Part shown: positions 54,647 to 63,816 of the stretch, one piece after another | Layout: each line of letters starts with the position of its first letter | Numbering within the stretch: the stretch's first letter is position 1 | Assembly (NCBI RefSeq): GCF_007474605.1 | Contig: NZ_VHKL01000016.1 | Coordinates: 1 to 64,000 of the forward strand | Direction: 5' to 3' | DNA length: 64,000 bases | DNA from: Rhodoligotrophos appendicifer | GTDB lineage: Bacteria > Pseudomonadota > Alphaproteobacteria > Rhizobiales > Im1 | Notes under the pieces: model-generated | Seen by the model: the letters and a program-made list of their open reading frames with translations, nothing else | Databases searched by the model: none | Told to the model about the DNA's origin: nothing | Program-made: the position numbers and the translations under genes

Positions 54647-56371
54647 CTAAAGGCCCCAGCGCGGATCAGCTCCGCGACAGCCCCGCAGAAAGTCGAGGTC
54701 GCACCCCTCGTCGGCCTGGGTGACGGTATTTACGTAGAGGGACTCATAACCGGAGTGCAGGCGAGGCTGGGGCGCCTGCCACAAGGCACGCCGCCGCGCG
54801 AGTTCAGTTTCTCCCACGTCGAGATGCAGCCTGCGATGCTCTACGTCGAGCTCGATGATGTCGCCGGAGGCCACCAGCGCGAGTGTGCCTCCGACCGCCG
54901 ACTCTGGCGCAATGTGTAGTATCACTGTGCCGAAATAGGTGCCCGACATGCGCGCGTCAGACAGCCTCACCATGTCGCGCACGCCCTGCGCCAGAAGCTT
55001 TCTGGGGATCGGTATGGCGCCGACTTCCGGCATGCCAGGAAAGCCGCGCGGGCCACAGTTACGGAGCACCAGGACATCGTCAGGCCCAACGTTGAGATGC
55101 GGATCATCGATACGGGCCTCGAGATCCTCGAGCGATTCGAACACTACGGCTTTCCCCCGGTGGCTCAGCAGACCGTCCGTTGCAGCGGTGGTCTTGATGA
55201 TGGCACCGCGCTCCGCCAGATTTCCTCGCAGTACCGCCACGCCGCCGGATGGTCGCAGCTCCTTGCTTCGAGGTCGAATAATATCGGGATCAGAATTGCA
55301 TGCACCAGCAATGCGCTGACCGATCGTACGACCACAACATCCCGGGGCGGCAAGGTGCAGGCTGTCAGCGATTTCCGACATGAGCGCCGGCAGTCCGCCC
55401 GCCTCGAAGAAGTCCTCCATCAGATAGTCACCGGAAGGCATGAGGTTCAACAAAAGCGGTGTTGCTGCTCCGAGGCGGTCCCAGTCGTCTAGTGTGATAT
55501 CGACGCCGACACGGCCAGCAATAGCGAGCAGATGCAAGACACTGTTTGTTGAGCCGCCGACGGCGCTGTTGACCATGATCGCATTCTCGAAAGCATCACG
55601 CGTCAGCAGTTTCGAAAGGCGCAAGTCGTCATGAATCATCGTCACGATCTGACGGCCGCTGAGCTGCGCAAGTCGGCGCCTGCGCGCGTCGACTGCCGGG
55701 ATTGCTGCGTTGCCGGTGAGGCTGAGCCCCATTGCCTCGACCATTGAGGCCATTGAGGATGCGGTCCCCATTGTCATGCAGGTGCCGGCCGAGCGGTTCA
55801 CAATGCACTCGAAGTTGAGAAGTTCGGCCGCACTGACTGTGCCCGCTCGGTATTCGGTGAACACCTTGTAGTCATGCGTGCCTGAGCCTGCCTTGCGGCC
55901 GCGGAAGCGGCTGCTCAGCATCGGCCCGCTTGAAACCACGATTGCGGGCAGATCGACGCTCGCTGCTCCCATCAGGAGCGCAGGCGTCGTCTTGTCACAG
56001 CCGCACAGCAAGACCACGCCGTCCATTGGGTGGGCACGGATGCTCTCCTCGACATCCATCGAGATGAGGTTGCGAAACAGCATCGCGGTAGGCTTCGCCA
56101 GGGTTTCCCCGACGCTACTTACGGGAAACTCGAGCGGGAATCCACCAGCCTCCCACACGCCACGCTTCACCGCTTCGGCGAGGTCGCGAAGGTGGCCGTT
56201 GCAGGGCGAGAGCTCCGACCATGTGTTACAGATTCCGACCACCGGGCGACCGTCGAATAGGTCCTCCGGCCACCCCTGATTTTTTAAAAGTCCTCGTGCT
56301 CCCATGGCGGAATAGTCGAGGGGGCCGAACCAGCGCTGGCTGCGCAATGATCGACTGACTCTGGTGGTCAT
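54647..56371 (-). CDS. IlvD/Edd family dehydratase (sugar-acid type)
   Basis: A 574-residue Fe-S dehydratase. Cysteines placed to bind the cluster are C48 (VVGICNT), C125 (LLCGCDKTTP) and C198 (SAGTCMTMGTAS). The N-terminus MGARGLLKNQGWPEDLFDG and the C-terminal RDMVRLSDARMSGTYFGTVILH are family landmarks; the last resembles arabonate/xylonate-type enzymes more than the amino-acid enzyme IlvD. It would convert an aldonate-like acid to a 2-keto-3-deoxy acid, a substrate for the DapA-type aldolase in the same island. It follows the DUF2848 gene by 13 bases. Confidence 0.9.
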   Translation of the reverse strand: MTTRVSRSLRSQRWFGPLDYSAMGARGLLKNQGWPEDLFDGRPVVGICNTWSELSPCNGHLRDLAEAVKRGVWEAGGFPLEFPVSSVGETLAKPTAMLFRNLISMDVEESIRAHPMDGVVLLCGCDKTTPALLMGAASVDLPAIVVSSGPMLSSRFRGRKAGSGTHDYKVFTEYRAGTVSAAELLNFECIVNRSAGTCMTMGTASSMASMVEAMGLSLTGNAAIPAVDARRRRLAQLSGRQIVTMIHDDLRLSKLLTRDAFENAIMVNSAVGGSTNSVLHLLAIAGRVGVDITLDDWDRLGAATPLLLNLMPSGDYLMEDFFEAGGLPALMSEIADSLHLAAPGCCGRTIGQRIAGACNSDPDIIRPRSKELRPSGGVAVLRGNLAERGAIIKTTAATDGLLSHRGKAVVFESLEDLEARIDDPHLNVGPDDVLVLRNCGPRGFPGMPEVGAIPIPRKLLAQGVRDMVRLSDARMSGTYFGTVILHIAPESAVGGTLALVASGDIIELDVEHRRLHLDVGETELARRRALWQAPQPRLHSGYESLYVNTVTQADEGCDLDFLRGCRGADPRWGL

Positions 56372-56384
56372 GGCCGTGCCTTCG

Positions 56385-57080
56385 CTAACGGGTGCTCTCG
56401 GCCGGCGCCGGAAAGATTTCGTCCAGCGGGGTCACCCGGTAGGCATGGCGGATGCTGCGGCCAAGGACCGGATCGCGAAGTTCGAGCTCGAGGTCCTGGA
56501 CACCGCCCGGGTAACGGCCGTGGGTTTCCAGGGTGCCGGAGAAGATCATCCGGTTCTCGTGCTCCGCGCCATCATGTTGGCTGACAAAATCCCTAAGCTG
56601 CTCCGGCGTGAACATGGCAGCCACCTGACCGCGCTGCATGGTCGTGCCGTTGCAGACCAGGCTGAGCTCGAGCGCATCCCAGTGATCGAGCAATTCGGAG
56701 AGCGGCCAAGCCACCCGCGCAATGGATTTTTCGCAGAGGTTTTTAGCAAGGCAGGCTGCCTTGCCCTCCATCACCGAGTCGGTTTGGTCGCTGCCCACCG
56801 TCACATAGTCGAGCCCCCCTTCGCGGAACAGCACATACTCAACTTCCGGCGCAGTGTTCGGCCCGACGACCTCGGTCGCTTCGGCCTGGGTGAGCAGCGA
56901 GGAAATGATGGGAAAAAGCATCGGGATGTGTGGCGGCGTGCCAATGCCAAGCGCCTTGAGCTCCTCGATATGTGCGTCCACCAGGCTCCTGGTGCGCCCG
57001 GTGTAGCCTGCGCACAACAGCCGCCGTACGGTCGTCTTCAATATTCCCGCCGGGGTCTCAAAGACTATCTCTCTGGTCAT
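56385..57080 (-). CDS. DUF2848 family protein
   Basis: A 231-residue protein (start ATG 57080; AAAGGAGA upstream decides it). It has the DUF2848 blocks RRLLCAGYTGRTRSLVDAHIEEL, PPHIPMLFPIISSLLTQ and VEYVLFREGGLDYVTVGSDQTD. The family is related to the fumarylacetoacetase fold and occurs in catabolic clusters, but no reaction is established to my knowledge. The close spacing to the IlvD-like gene suggests it acts on the same intermediate. Confidence 0.85.
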   Translation of the reverse strand: MTREIVFETPAGILKTTVRRLLCAGYTGRTRSLVDAHIEELKALGIGTPPHIPMLFPIISSLLTQAEATEVVGPNTAPEVEYVLFREGGLDYVTVGSDQTDSVMEGKAACLAKNLCEKSIARVAWPLSELLDHWDALELSLVCNGTTMQRGQVAAMFTPEQLRDFVSQHDGAEHENRMIFSGTLETHGRYPGGVQDLELELRDPVLGRSIRHAYRVTPLDEIFPAPAESTR

Positions 57081-58106
57081 GGCCTCTCCTTTGATGACGC
57101 GACCGGTTATCCGAAGGTGGAGAGTTCCCGACCGACATTTGTTGCGAAGGCATAGTGTGGGTGCTGGTAGTCGCGGAACAATGTGACTAGAAATCGCTGC
57201 CGCACAATATCTGGGACGGTATCGACGACAACCTCGATCCCACCATCGCTGCGGCGGCAACTGTGGTGAGGCTGGTCAGTATTGTCAACGCCGTCGAACT
57301 CCGGCTAGAGGTCTCGGGCGACGAGGCCGCAAATCGGCGAAGTCAAACCGGTGCTGTCCTGGAGTCTTATTAAAAACTTTGCCGGCTGTGACAAACGTGC
57401 GAATCCGGCGCTTTCGGCTATGGCCACGCTGTCCCGGCGGTGACCACATGATGAGCCGCTATGGGCGACTCAATCGCGGGCTCGGAGGCAAGTGTTAGGG
57501 CCGACACAGTTGAAGTGAAGTGGAGGTTTGGGCGGCAGCAGCGGTTCACGACCATATGCCGGGGCGCTCGGGGTTCGGCGCCGACGTCGCTGTGAGCCCC
57601 TCGCTCAACTGCCGTTCATGACCGGTTTTCCTAACAAGTACCATGCCGCCGTACCGTAGAGATGGTCCTACCCAATCGACCACCGCCGAATCTTTGACGG
57701 CGACGACATGGGATAAGCTCAAAGCCATTCAAGAAATTCGTTGGCGCAGGCCGCAGTTCGGCCTGGGGGAGCCCCCCGACGAAGGTGGAGTGAATCCGCA
57801 CCCCTCTGTGATTGTCTGCATTGGCGGAAAATCCTGTGCGCAGCCGCCGAGGGAGCCGTCTTGATGCGTAGATTGTTGAAGCCAAGCCCGCGTAGACAGC
57901 GATCACCCGAAATGAACCACCTAGTTCATATCCGCACATCATCAATCAAAGTCATGGAAATACATGAGATCAACATTCGGCCCGACGAGGCGGATGTACC
58001 TGTTCAGCTGTGTATTGCTCAGCCTCCATTCGCACTCCGATATTGCTTCAATGGCTCTACCGGACGATGATGGACTGATATCAAAGCGAACAATCACAGG
58101 TGACAA
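57081..58106. other. One-kilobase gene-free region with divergent promoters
   Basis: No credible gene is seen; open frames in 57540-57945 have shadow-like composition. It separates the DUF2848/IlvD unit from the ureohydrolase gene and should contain both promoters. I found no strong dyad or element end in it. Confidence 0.35.
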
Positions 58107-59090
58107 ATGGCAGCGCAGATTCCGCACTTGCAACCTCGTCCTGCATGGGCGATTCAAAACATTGTCGATCTTACTTATGCCAAGCTCGGTTCTTCTTTGA
58201 TTCCAGCGGAAAAGCTTGCGCCTGGTGGTTTTGCGTTTTTTGGTGTGCCATTCGAGGGATTGTTGATCAACGACATCGGAGGCAAGGGCGGACCAGACGG
58301 GCTCCGCCAGGCGCTTGCGCGGCTTCGGCCATACAGCGTCGACCTCGATATTAATTTCGTGGAAACGAATGGACTATCGGATTTCGGCGACGTCGAAGTT
58401 AACTTGATGGATTACGAAGTCAGTCTTCGCAATACGGAAGAAGTAACGATGGAAATTCTAAGGCGTGGGTTCACGCCGGTCATAGCAGGTGGCAGTCACA
58501 CAATTTCCGAGGCCACGATTCGTGCTTTCTCAGAATATCACGGGAAGAATATCGGCATAGTATGGTTTGATGGTCATCCGGACCTGATGGATAGCTACAG
58601 GGGAGACAGACATTATTGCGGCTGTCCCATGCGCCGCCTGATAGAAAGTGGTCATGTCAATCCAAAGAAAATAGTTTTTCTTGGACTTCGCGGCTTTGCC
58701 AATGCTGGAGCTGAAATCCAGTACGGAAAAGACATTGGCGTCACATTTTACACGATGGAAAATCTTTATGAAAGGGGACTGAACGTCTGCATCCGAGAAG
58801 CCCACGACCGGGTGAGTGATGGCACCGATGCGGTATACGTAACCTTTGATACGGATGTATTGGATCATTCTGTTGCACCGGCAACCCAGTACCCAGGGCC
58901 CGGTGGTTTCCAGGCATTCGAAGCGATGAAGGCCGTCCGGCACCTGGCAAAAACTGGCGCGGCGGCATTCGATATTGTCGAATTTGCACCATTGATCGAC
59001 ACATCGCGCAGCACTGGAAGCGTTCTTGCGACTTTGATGTGCGAGTTCATGGCGGGACGTTCCGCCTTCGAACGAGACCGGGCTAATTGA
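58107..59090 (+). CDS. Ureohydrolase (arginase/agmatinase superfamily)
   Basis: A 327-residue binuclear-metal hydrolase. The ligand set is complete: H131 (GGSHTI), D155, H157 and D159 (FDGHPDLMD), and D248 and D250 (FDTDVLDHS). Agmatinase-like features include GFAFFGVPFEGLLINDIGGKGGPDGLR near residues 41-66. Substrates in this superfamily are guanidino compounds or formimidoyl-glutamate; changes around GGSHT and DHSVAP leave the choice open. It stands alone between divergent neighbours. Nearby amidases support a nitrogen-releasing pathway. Confidence 0.88.
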   Translation: MAAQIPHLQPRPAWAIQNIVDLTYAKLGSSLIPAEKLAPGGFAFFGVPFEGLLINDIGGKGGPDGLRQALARLRPYSVDLDINFVETNGLSDFGDVEVNLMDYEVSLRNTEEVTMEILRRGFTPVIAGGSHTISEATIRAFSEYHGKNIGIVWFDGHPDLMDSYRGDRHYCGCPMRRLIESGHVNPKKIVFLGLRGFANAGAEIQYGKDIGVTFYTMENLYERGLNVCIREAHDRVSDGTDAVYVTFDTDVLDHSVAPATQYPGPGGFQAFEAMKAVRHLAKTGAAAFDIVEFAPLIDTSRSTGSVLATLMCEFMAGRSAFERDRAN

Positions 59091-59531
59091 TTTTGATCAG
59101 TGACGGTTAACTGGGAGTAGGATGATGTGTGGCTGGAACATTTCGGAAATTGCGCAGTGCCTTGTTGCCGATAATGCTGCCGCAGTCTTGGCAGGAAGCT
59201 CGGCGTAAGCCCGCTGCAAGGCACCGGCATCATCGATCGAGGCTAAGGATTGGCACTTCGCTGAATTGCCGGTCGACGAAGACCTCGTGGTAGCGGAGGT
59301 ACAGGTTCGGCGGAGCGTCGCAGTTCTTTTCAGACGACGAAAAAATGGCATTTCATTTCGCTGCTTTGCAGGGCCCCCTCACCTGAGGGTTAATAAACCC
59401 GCAATGCTATCAAAAGGCATTGCTGCAGAGACCACACGGTCCACCACTCCTGCGGCCCCCCTGGACACCGGCGCGAAAGATATGCGCTGAAATCCGATGG
59501 CCAAAACGCACAGCTCACGGTTACTGAGCCA
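59091..59531. other. Gap after the ureohydrolase gene
   Basis: A 441-base convergent interval with no gene I can support. GGGTT-AATA-AACCC (59387-59400) is a small perfect hairpin that may help end transcription. Confidence 0.3.
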
Positions 59532-60797
59532 TCAAGCAGACGCGAACAACCGGTGGCAGAGGAACGCATGAAGCAGGCGAAGCCCCCGTTCGATGTATTC
59601 CGGAGCTGTGAACTCGAACGGATTGTGGCTGAGGCCATTCTGGCTCGGCACGAAGATTATGCCTGTGGGGCAGACATCGGCAAAGGATTGCGCATCGTGC
59701 CCAGCGCCTGACGGCATCAGGTGATGGCTGAAGCTGAGTTCACCCGCCACTCTTGCCAGCACATCGATTATGCGGGCAGACATTGCTGTTGGCGGATCAT
59801 AAGAAAGGAGTTGCCTCCTGAAACCGAGCCCCCGATGCGCAGCCACATCACGACAGATCAATTCAACGTCGCGGGCCAGTTCGAGTATCGTCTGCTCGCT
59901 CTCGGCACGGATCTCACATGTCATTACCACCAAACCTGGCACCACGTTGGATGAGCCGGGCAGCACGTTTAACGCCCCGAAGGTGAGGCGGACATCTGGA
60001 CCGAAATCACGCTCCAGCGCTTCGAATGCACGCGTGATTGCTTCCGCTGCCCCGCGCATGGCGTCACGACGCGTGTCCAAGGGGGTGGTCCCCGCATGCG
60101 CCGCTTGGCCGGAAAAGGTCAGGCGGCTCAGGTGCAGGCCGACGACCGAGGTGACGATCCCGATATCGAGAAGGGCAGACTCGAGCACCGGTCCCTGCTC
60201 GATATGCAGTTCAACCATGCAGTTAAAATCCTCTGGTGGCCGGCGCGCCCATGCCGCCTGCCGGCTGTCCAGGCCGCTCGTCTCCATCACGTCAACGAGC
60301 CGCGTTCCATCGCTCGCTGCGGCGCGTACGATGTCACTTTTCTGAAGCCGTCCGGTCATAGCTCTTGAACCGAGCAAGCTCAAGAACGCGCCCTCTTCGT
60401 CGACGAACGCAACCACTTCGAGCGCCCTGGCAGGAACCTGTCCGTTGGCCGTCAGCGCCCGCGCGCATTCCAGTCCGGCGAGCACGCCGAGCGCGCCGTC
60501 GTAGCGGCCGCCCTCCAGCACGCTATCGATGTGGGACCCGCAGATAACGGCCGGCCCCTCCGCCGGTCCGAGGCGTCCGATGAGGTTCCCCACCGCATCA
60601 GTGGAGACGGTGAGCCCCGCATCATTCATCTGCGTCCGCAACCAGACCACCGCCTCGCGATAGGCCTGCGAAAACGCCGGTCGTGTCACGCCTCCGTTTG
60701 CCAGACCGCCGAATGAGGCGAGCGTCACCAAATCTGCCTGGAGTCGATCGGGTCGCAGCCATTTGCCACTCGCCACCGCTGGCTTACCGACGATCAC
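59532..60797 (-). CDS. M20 family Zn-dependent amidase (hydantoinase/carbamoylase group)
   Basis: A 421-residue M20 hydrolase. Metal-ligand motifs are present: CGSHIDSVLEGGRYDGALG, VAFVDEEGAFLSLLGSRA, ELHIEQGPVLE and SGAGHDAQ; the dimer-domain HAGTTPLDTRRDA is the mark of N-carbamoyl-amino acid amidase, allantoate amidohydrolase and ureidoglycolate-type enzymes. It should split an amide or ureido bond, releasing ammonia or an amine. The GTG start overlaps the stop of the M24 gene (GTGA), so the two act in sequence or at least are made together. Confidence 0.92.
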   Translation of the reverse strand: MIVGKPAVASGKWLRPDRLQADLVTLASFGGLANGGVTRPAFSQAYREAVVWLRTQMNDAGLTVSTDAVGNLIGRLGPAEGPAVICGSHIDSVLEGGRYDGALGVLAGLECARALTANGQVPARALEVVAFVDEEGAFLSLLGSRAMTGRLQKSDIVRAAASDGTRLVDVMETSGLDSRQAAWARRPPEDFNCMVELHIEQGPVLESALLDIGIVTSVVGLHLSRLTFSGQAAHAGTTPLDTRRDAMRGAAEAITRAFEALERDFGPDVRLTFGALNVLPGSSNVVPGLVVMTCEIRAESEQTILELARDVELICRDVAAHRGLGFRRQLLSYDPPTAMSARIIDVLARVAGELSFSHHLMPSGAGHDAQSFADVCPTGIIFVPSQNGLSHNPFEFTAPEYIERGLRLLHAFLCHRLFASA

Positions 60798-62068
60798 GGC
60801 TTGATGACGATCTCGCGCGGTAGGTTTGATAGGCGCTCGCAGCCGGTCTCTGTGACGACGATCGACTCCGAGAAGCCGATGCCAAACTCCCGGTATTTCA
60901 GGCAGAGCGGCGGCATGTGGAAGGTCATGCCGGGCTGGAGGGGGCGGTACTCGTGCTGCTGGAGCGAGATGATTTCGCCCTCCCCCCAGTCCGGTGGATA
61001 GCTGACGCCGATGCTATAGCCGAGCCGGTTGCGATGGAGATCGGCAAATCCCGCCTTGGTCGTCACCGCTCGCGCGGCGGTGTCGGCTTCATGGGGCGTG
61101 ACGCCGGGCTTGATCGTCTCCATCGCGACGGTTGCGGCGTCGATACAAGCTTGCGCCGCACGCAGCCACTCGTCCTTCGGGCGGCCGAGGAAAATCGTCC
61201 GCATCAACGCCGCCGTATAGCGGTGTTTAGAGGCGGAGATCTCGAAATACATCACATCATCATTCTTGAGCCGGTTGGTCCCACCGGTCTGATGCGGCAG
61301 GCAGCTGCGCTCGCCGGCCAGCACGAAGGGTGGCAGCCCCATGTACTCGCCGCCGTGCTCGAGGAGCGTCTTGTTAACAATCGCATTGATCTCGTCGCCG
61401 CTGGCCCCCGGGCGCGAGGCCTCGTAACCAGCCAGCATCGCATTATCGACCAAAGCCGCCGACTTCCGCATGACGGCGATCTCCTCGTCGGACTTGATCA
61501 TCCGCGCGTTCCAGAGGATCTCGGTGCCATCAACGAACTCGGTTTCTGGAAGTCCCCGGCAAAAGGTCTCGTGTTCCTCGACAGTGTAGAAGAAGCCGCG
61601 CTTTTCGACGCCGATCCGCTTGGCGCCGCCGAGACCGAGTTGGCGCAGGACGCTCGCTGTCACGTTGGGGCCGTAGTCCCAGTCGTAGACCTTCGCAAGC
61701 TTAGTGCTCCATGCAAATTCCGGTGTGTTGATCCATTCGAAGTCGCGCACCACGAAAACCGGCTCGCCGCCACGCGGGACGATCACGCTGTGGTAACGGT
61801 AGTAGCCGGGCGTCTCATAGCCGCTGAAATAGGTTATATTCTCCGGCCCGCGGATCAGCAGTGCGTCGAGATCCATCCTCGCCATCGCGTCCTGGACCAG
61901 GTCATAGCGGCGGATGTACTCTTCGGGCGACACGGCCAAACGGTCATGGACGATCATCGGAAGATAGTAGCCATTGGAGGTCTTGCGGCTGGTCTTCTGA
62001 AAGGTCACGTGCTCTGTATGCTCCGCGACGTCGAGGATCTTATGGTCCGCTTCAATAGCTGCAGTCAT
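60794..62068 (-). CDS. M24 family hydrolase of creatinase/ectoine-hydrolase type, metal ligands replaced
   Basis: A 424-residue 'pita-bread' protein. The C-terminal catalytic fold is clear (NARMIKSDEEIAVMRKSAALVD, then PHQTGGTNRLKNDD), but the metal residues are changed. The usual first Asp is Glu (FEISA, E276), the second is Ala (YTAALMRT, A287), the usual GHGIG is GYSIG (Y351), the first Glu of the end pair is Pro, and only E401 remains. H259 is kept. Creatinase and ectoine hydrolase share such losses and act on amidino or cyclic amidine compounds. ATG 62068 has GGAGG at seven bases. It is the first gene of the unit, opposite the LysR gene. Confidence 0.85.
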   Translation of the reverse strand: MTAAIEADHKILDVAEHTEHVTFQKTSRKTSNGYYLPMIVHDRLAVSPEEYIRRYDLVQDAMARMDLDALLIRGPENITYFSGYETPGYYRYHSVIVPRGGEPVFVVRDFEWINTPEFAWSTKLAKVYDWDYGPNVTASVLRQLGLGGAKRIGVEKRGFFYTVEEHETFCRGLPETEFVDGTEILWNARMIKSDEEIAVMRKSAALVDNAMLAGYEASRPGASGDEINAIVNKTLLEHGGEYMGLPPFVLAGERSCLPHQTGGTNRLKNDDVMYFEISASKHRYTAALMRTIFLGRPKDEWLRAAQACIDAATVAMETIKPGVTPHEADTAARAVTTKAGFADLHRNRLGYSIGVSYPPDWGEGEIISLQQHEYRPLQPGMTFHMPPLCLKYREFGIGFSESIVVTETGCERLSNLPREIVIKP

Positions 62069-62162
62069 TACCACCTCCAATACGACCTCCATGCGACATT
62101 CGGTAGATGCCGAGAGACACCAGCCGTCGGCCTGCTGCCGTCTCCGAGGAGTAGGTTAAAAC

Positions 62163-62212
62163 TGCCTCACATTGATTTTGTATAGTAATCATTCGATGCT
62201 TACTTTGAGGCA
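62163..62212. promoter_or_regulatory. Nested dyads in the LysR/M24 divergent region
   Basis: TGCCTCA (62163-62169) and TGAGGCA (62206-62212) form an inverted pair spanning 50 bases. Inside it, TGATT and AATCA (62173-62177 and 62187-62191) make a second dyad with nine bases between. A span of 50-60 bases with inner and outer sites is usual for LysR regulators, and the LysR gene begins 27 bases to the right. Confidence 0.5.
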
Positions 62213-62239
62213 TTTCAACTGAAAGACGATGGTGACGGC

Positions 62240-63163
62240 TTGCAAGTCTCGGACATAGATCTTCGCCTGCTTCGCGTGTTCGCCGCCGTCGTCGAGGCTG
62301 GCGGCTTCGGCGCCGCCGAAACCTCTCTGAACATTGGCACATCGACGATTAGCATCCATATCTCCGACCTCGAGAAGCGCGTCGGCTTCCGTTTGTGTGA
62401 CCGGGGTCGCAGCGGCTTCCGACTGACTGAGCGCGGGCGTCTAGTTTACGAGGAATCCAAGCGTTTATTTACGACCCTCGACGATTTCACCAGCACACTC
62501 GCCGGCATGCGCGACACACTGGCCGGACGGCTCGTTATAGGTTCGGTCGATTGCTTGGTGACCCACCCGAGCTTCCCCGTCACCCGGGCAATACGCCGCT
62601 TCAACCGGACAGAGAATGCCGTAGAGTTCGAACTCGTGGTAGATTCCCGCCAGGAGCTCGAAAGGGCAGTCCTTGATGGCCGCATCCACGCAGCCATTGG
62701 CCCCTTCATCCGCAACATTTCAGGCCTGAAATTCCAGCGGCTGTTCACGGAGCGGCACACCGTATACTGCGGCCTCAACCACCCTTTGTTCGGCCTCGAC
62801 GCCCAGGAACAGAAGCGCCACGACACCCCACCCCACTCGGTAATCTTACGCACCTATCACCACGACTTCGATCGCAGCCGGTTTGGAGTCGCGAAGGCGC
62901 GCGCAGTGGTCACCAGCATGGAGGCGATGCTCGTGCTCCTAAGAAGCGGAGAATACCTAGGCTATCTGCCCGCCCACTATGCCCAACTCTGGGTCGATCG
63001 CGGCGAGCTATGGCGAGTTCCTTTGCCCCGAATGGACTATACCTCTGAGCACATGCTGATTACGCGCCGGGCAGCCCGAGACACCGAGCTCCTTAGCACC
63101 TTCACTTCGCTTCTGATCGCAGAGGCAACGGCTGCGCCGGTGGACCACATAAGCGGAATTTGA
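62240..63163 (+). CDS. LysR family transcriptional regulator
   Basis: A 307-residue regulator. The N-terminal winged helix is LRLLRVFAAVVEAGGFGAAETSLNIGTSTISIHISDLEKRVGF, with the R-x-x-x-G-F-R-L-T block following. The effector domain runs from about residue 90 (LAGRLVIGSVDCLVTHPSFP). The frame is closed by a stop upstream and contains no ATG at the right place, so a TTG at 62240 is taken as the start. It is divergent from the M24/M20 pair and probably activates it. A hairpin at its stop likely ends transcription. Confidence 0.9.
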   Translation: MQVSDIDLRLLRVFAAVVEAGGFGAAETSLNIGTSTISIHISDLEKRVGFRLCDRGRSGFRLTERGRLVYEESKRLFTTLDDFTSTLAGMRDTLAGRLVIGSVDCLVTHPSFPVTRAIRRFNRTENAVEFELVVDSRQELERAVLDGRIHAAIGPFIRNISGLKFQRLFTERHTVYCGLNHPLFGLDAQEQKRHDTPPHSVILRTYHHDFDRSRFGVAKARAVVTSMEAMLVLLRSGEYLGYLPAHYAQLWVDRGELWRVPLPRMDYTSEHMLITRRAARDTELLSTFTSLLIAEATAAPVDHISGI

Positions 63164-63194
63164 GCTCGCCACAGTGGTCTCTGTGGCAAATTCC
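63155..63194. terminator. Strong hairpin at the LysR stop codon
   Basis: GCCACAG and CTGTGGC (63168-63174 and 63181-63187) form a perfect stem with a six-base loop. GGAATTT and AAATTCC outside it extend the stem around a small bulge. It overlaps the last codons and ends 31 bases after the stop. No U-run follows. Confidence 0.5.
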
Positions 63195-63269
63195 ACTGAA
63201 TAACAGTGTAGCCTCTTATTAAATCAATTCAAGTTGAGTTCTTTTCAAGCGTGTATATAGTTCTTATTC

Positions 63270-63498
63270 TTGATCCAGGCCATCCAGATCCGTTCAGCTC
63301 GTACGCTACTCGGCCTCTCACAAGCGGAACTCGCGACTGCTGCAGGTATCTCTGAGACGGGCTTGAGCAACATCGAGAGAGGGCGTGTCGATCCAAAATG
63401 CTCGACGCTCTGCAATATTATTATTGCGCTGGAACAGAGTGGCGTTTGTCAGCCCCTGTGGAGTCGTACTCCGAGGGGAAGATGTTCTGAACAGATGA
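63270..63498 (+). pseudogene. XRE-type helix-turn-helix gene with frameshift
   Basis: A small regulator frame: IRSARTLLGLSQAELATAAGISETGLSNIERG is a standard Cro/C1 helix-turn-helix, followed by IIIALEQSGV. In members of this group the protein then reads a short strand such as F-V-x-x-x-G-V-V-L-R. That strand (FVSPCGVVLRGEDVL) is present, but in another frame, ending at 63498. The open frame without correction runs into unrelated sequence. A TTG is the only start. Broken gene, or a sequencing error near 63443. Confidence 0.5.
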
Positions 63499-63522
63499 CG
63501 GCGTCGTCGATCCCCGATCGAC

Positions 63523-63624
63523 ATGCTGGCGGGCCGGCTCAACTGCCCCTCTTGCGGATCGCGGCGGGTTCTGGTGGTCTTTGGCCCTCGGGGCAGGACG
63601 GCAACGATGATGGCGGGGGAATGA
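63523..63624 (+). CDS. Tiny zinc-ribbon fragment
   Basis: A 33-codon frame with LNCPSCGSRRVLVVF, half of a zinc ribbon (one CxxC). This kind of end is common in small hypothetical proteins of rhizobia. A missing second CxxC and its place among other fragments suggest a remnant. No ribosome site is evident. Confidence 0.25.
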   Translation: MLAGRLNCPSCGSRRVLVVFGPRGRTATMMAGE

Positions 63625-63663
63625 CAGTCGGGTAGCTTGGTGTGGCTGATAGGCTGGAGGTCT

Positions 63664-63816
63664 GTGACGGAAAAGCGGGTATGCTTCGACTTCGAAATCG
63701 ACTTCTCGAACGGTGACGGAATCCAGGGTCAAAGCTTCAGGCTGAATATCGACGGTGAGACGATCAACGACATCGCGCTTGCAGCCTACATCGTCCGAGC
63801 CGGCTCGCCGAAATAG
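63664..63816 (+). pseudogene. Truncated small acidic protein
   Basis: From GTG 63664: CFDFEIDFSNGDGIQGQSF, then [19 protein letters not shown], closely resembling a small conserved protein family (about 70 residues) that continues with a leucine-rich helix. Here it breaks after IVR and ends in six unrelated codons at 63816, where HsdR sequence of the opposite strand begins. The breakpoint coincides with a 12-bp palindrome (CGAGCC-GGCTCG, 63796-63807). Confidence 0.45.

Noticed and set aside
60794-62068. Calling the M24 protein Xaa-Pro aminopeptidase
   Set aside because: Four metal-binding positions are replaced, so a metallo-aminopeptidase assignment would be misleading.
46516-62068. Naming the island an ectoine degradation cluster
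   Set aside because: Only the M24 enzyme and importer type fit; the deacetylase DoeB, the aminotransferase and dehydrogenase of that pathway are not seen.
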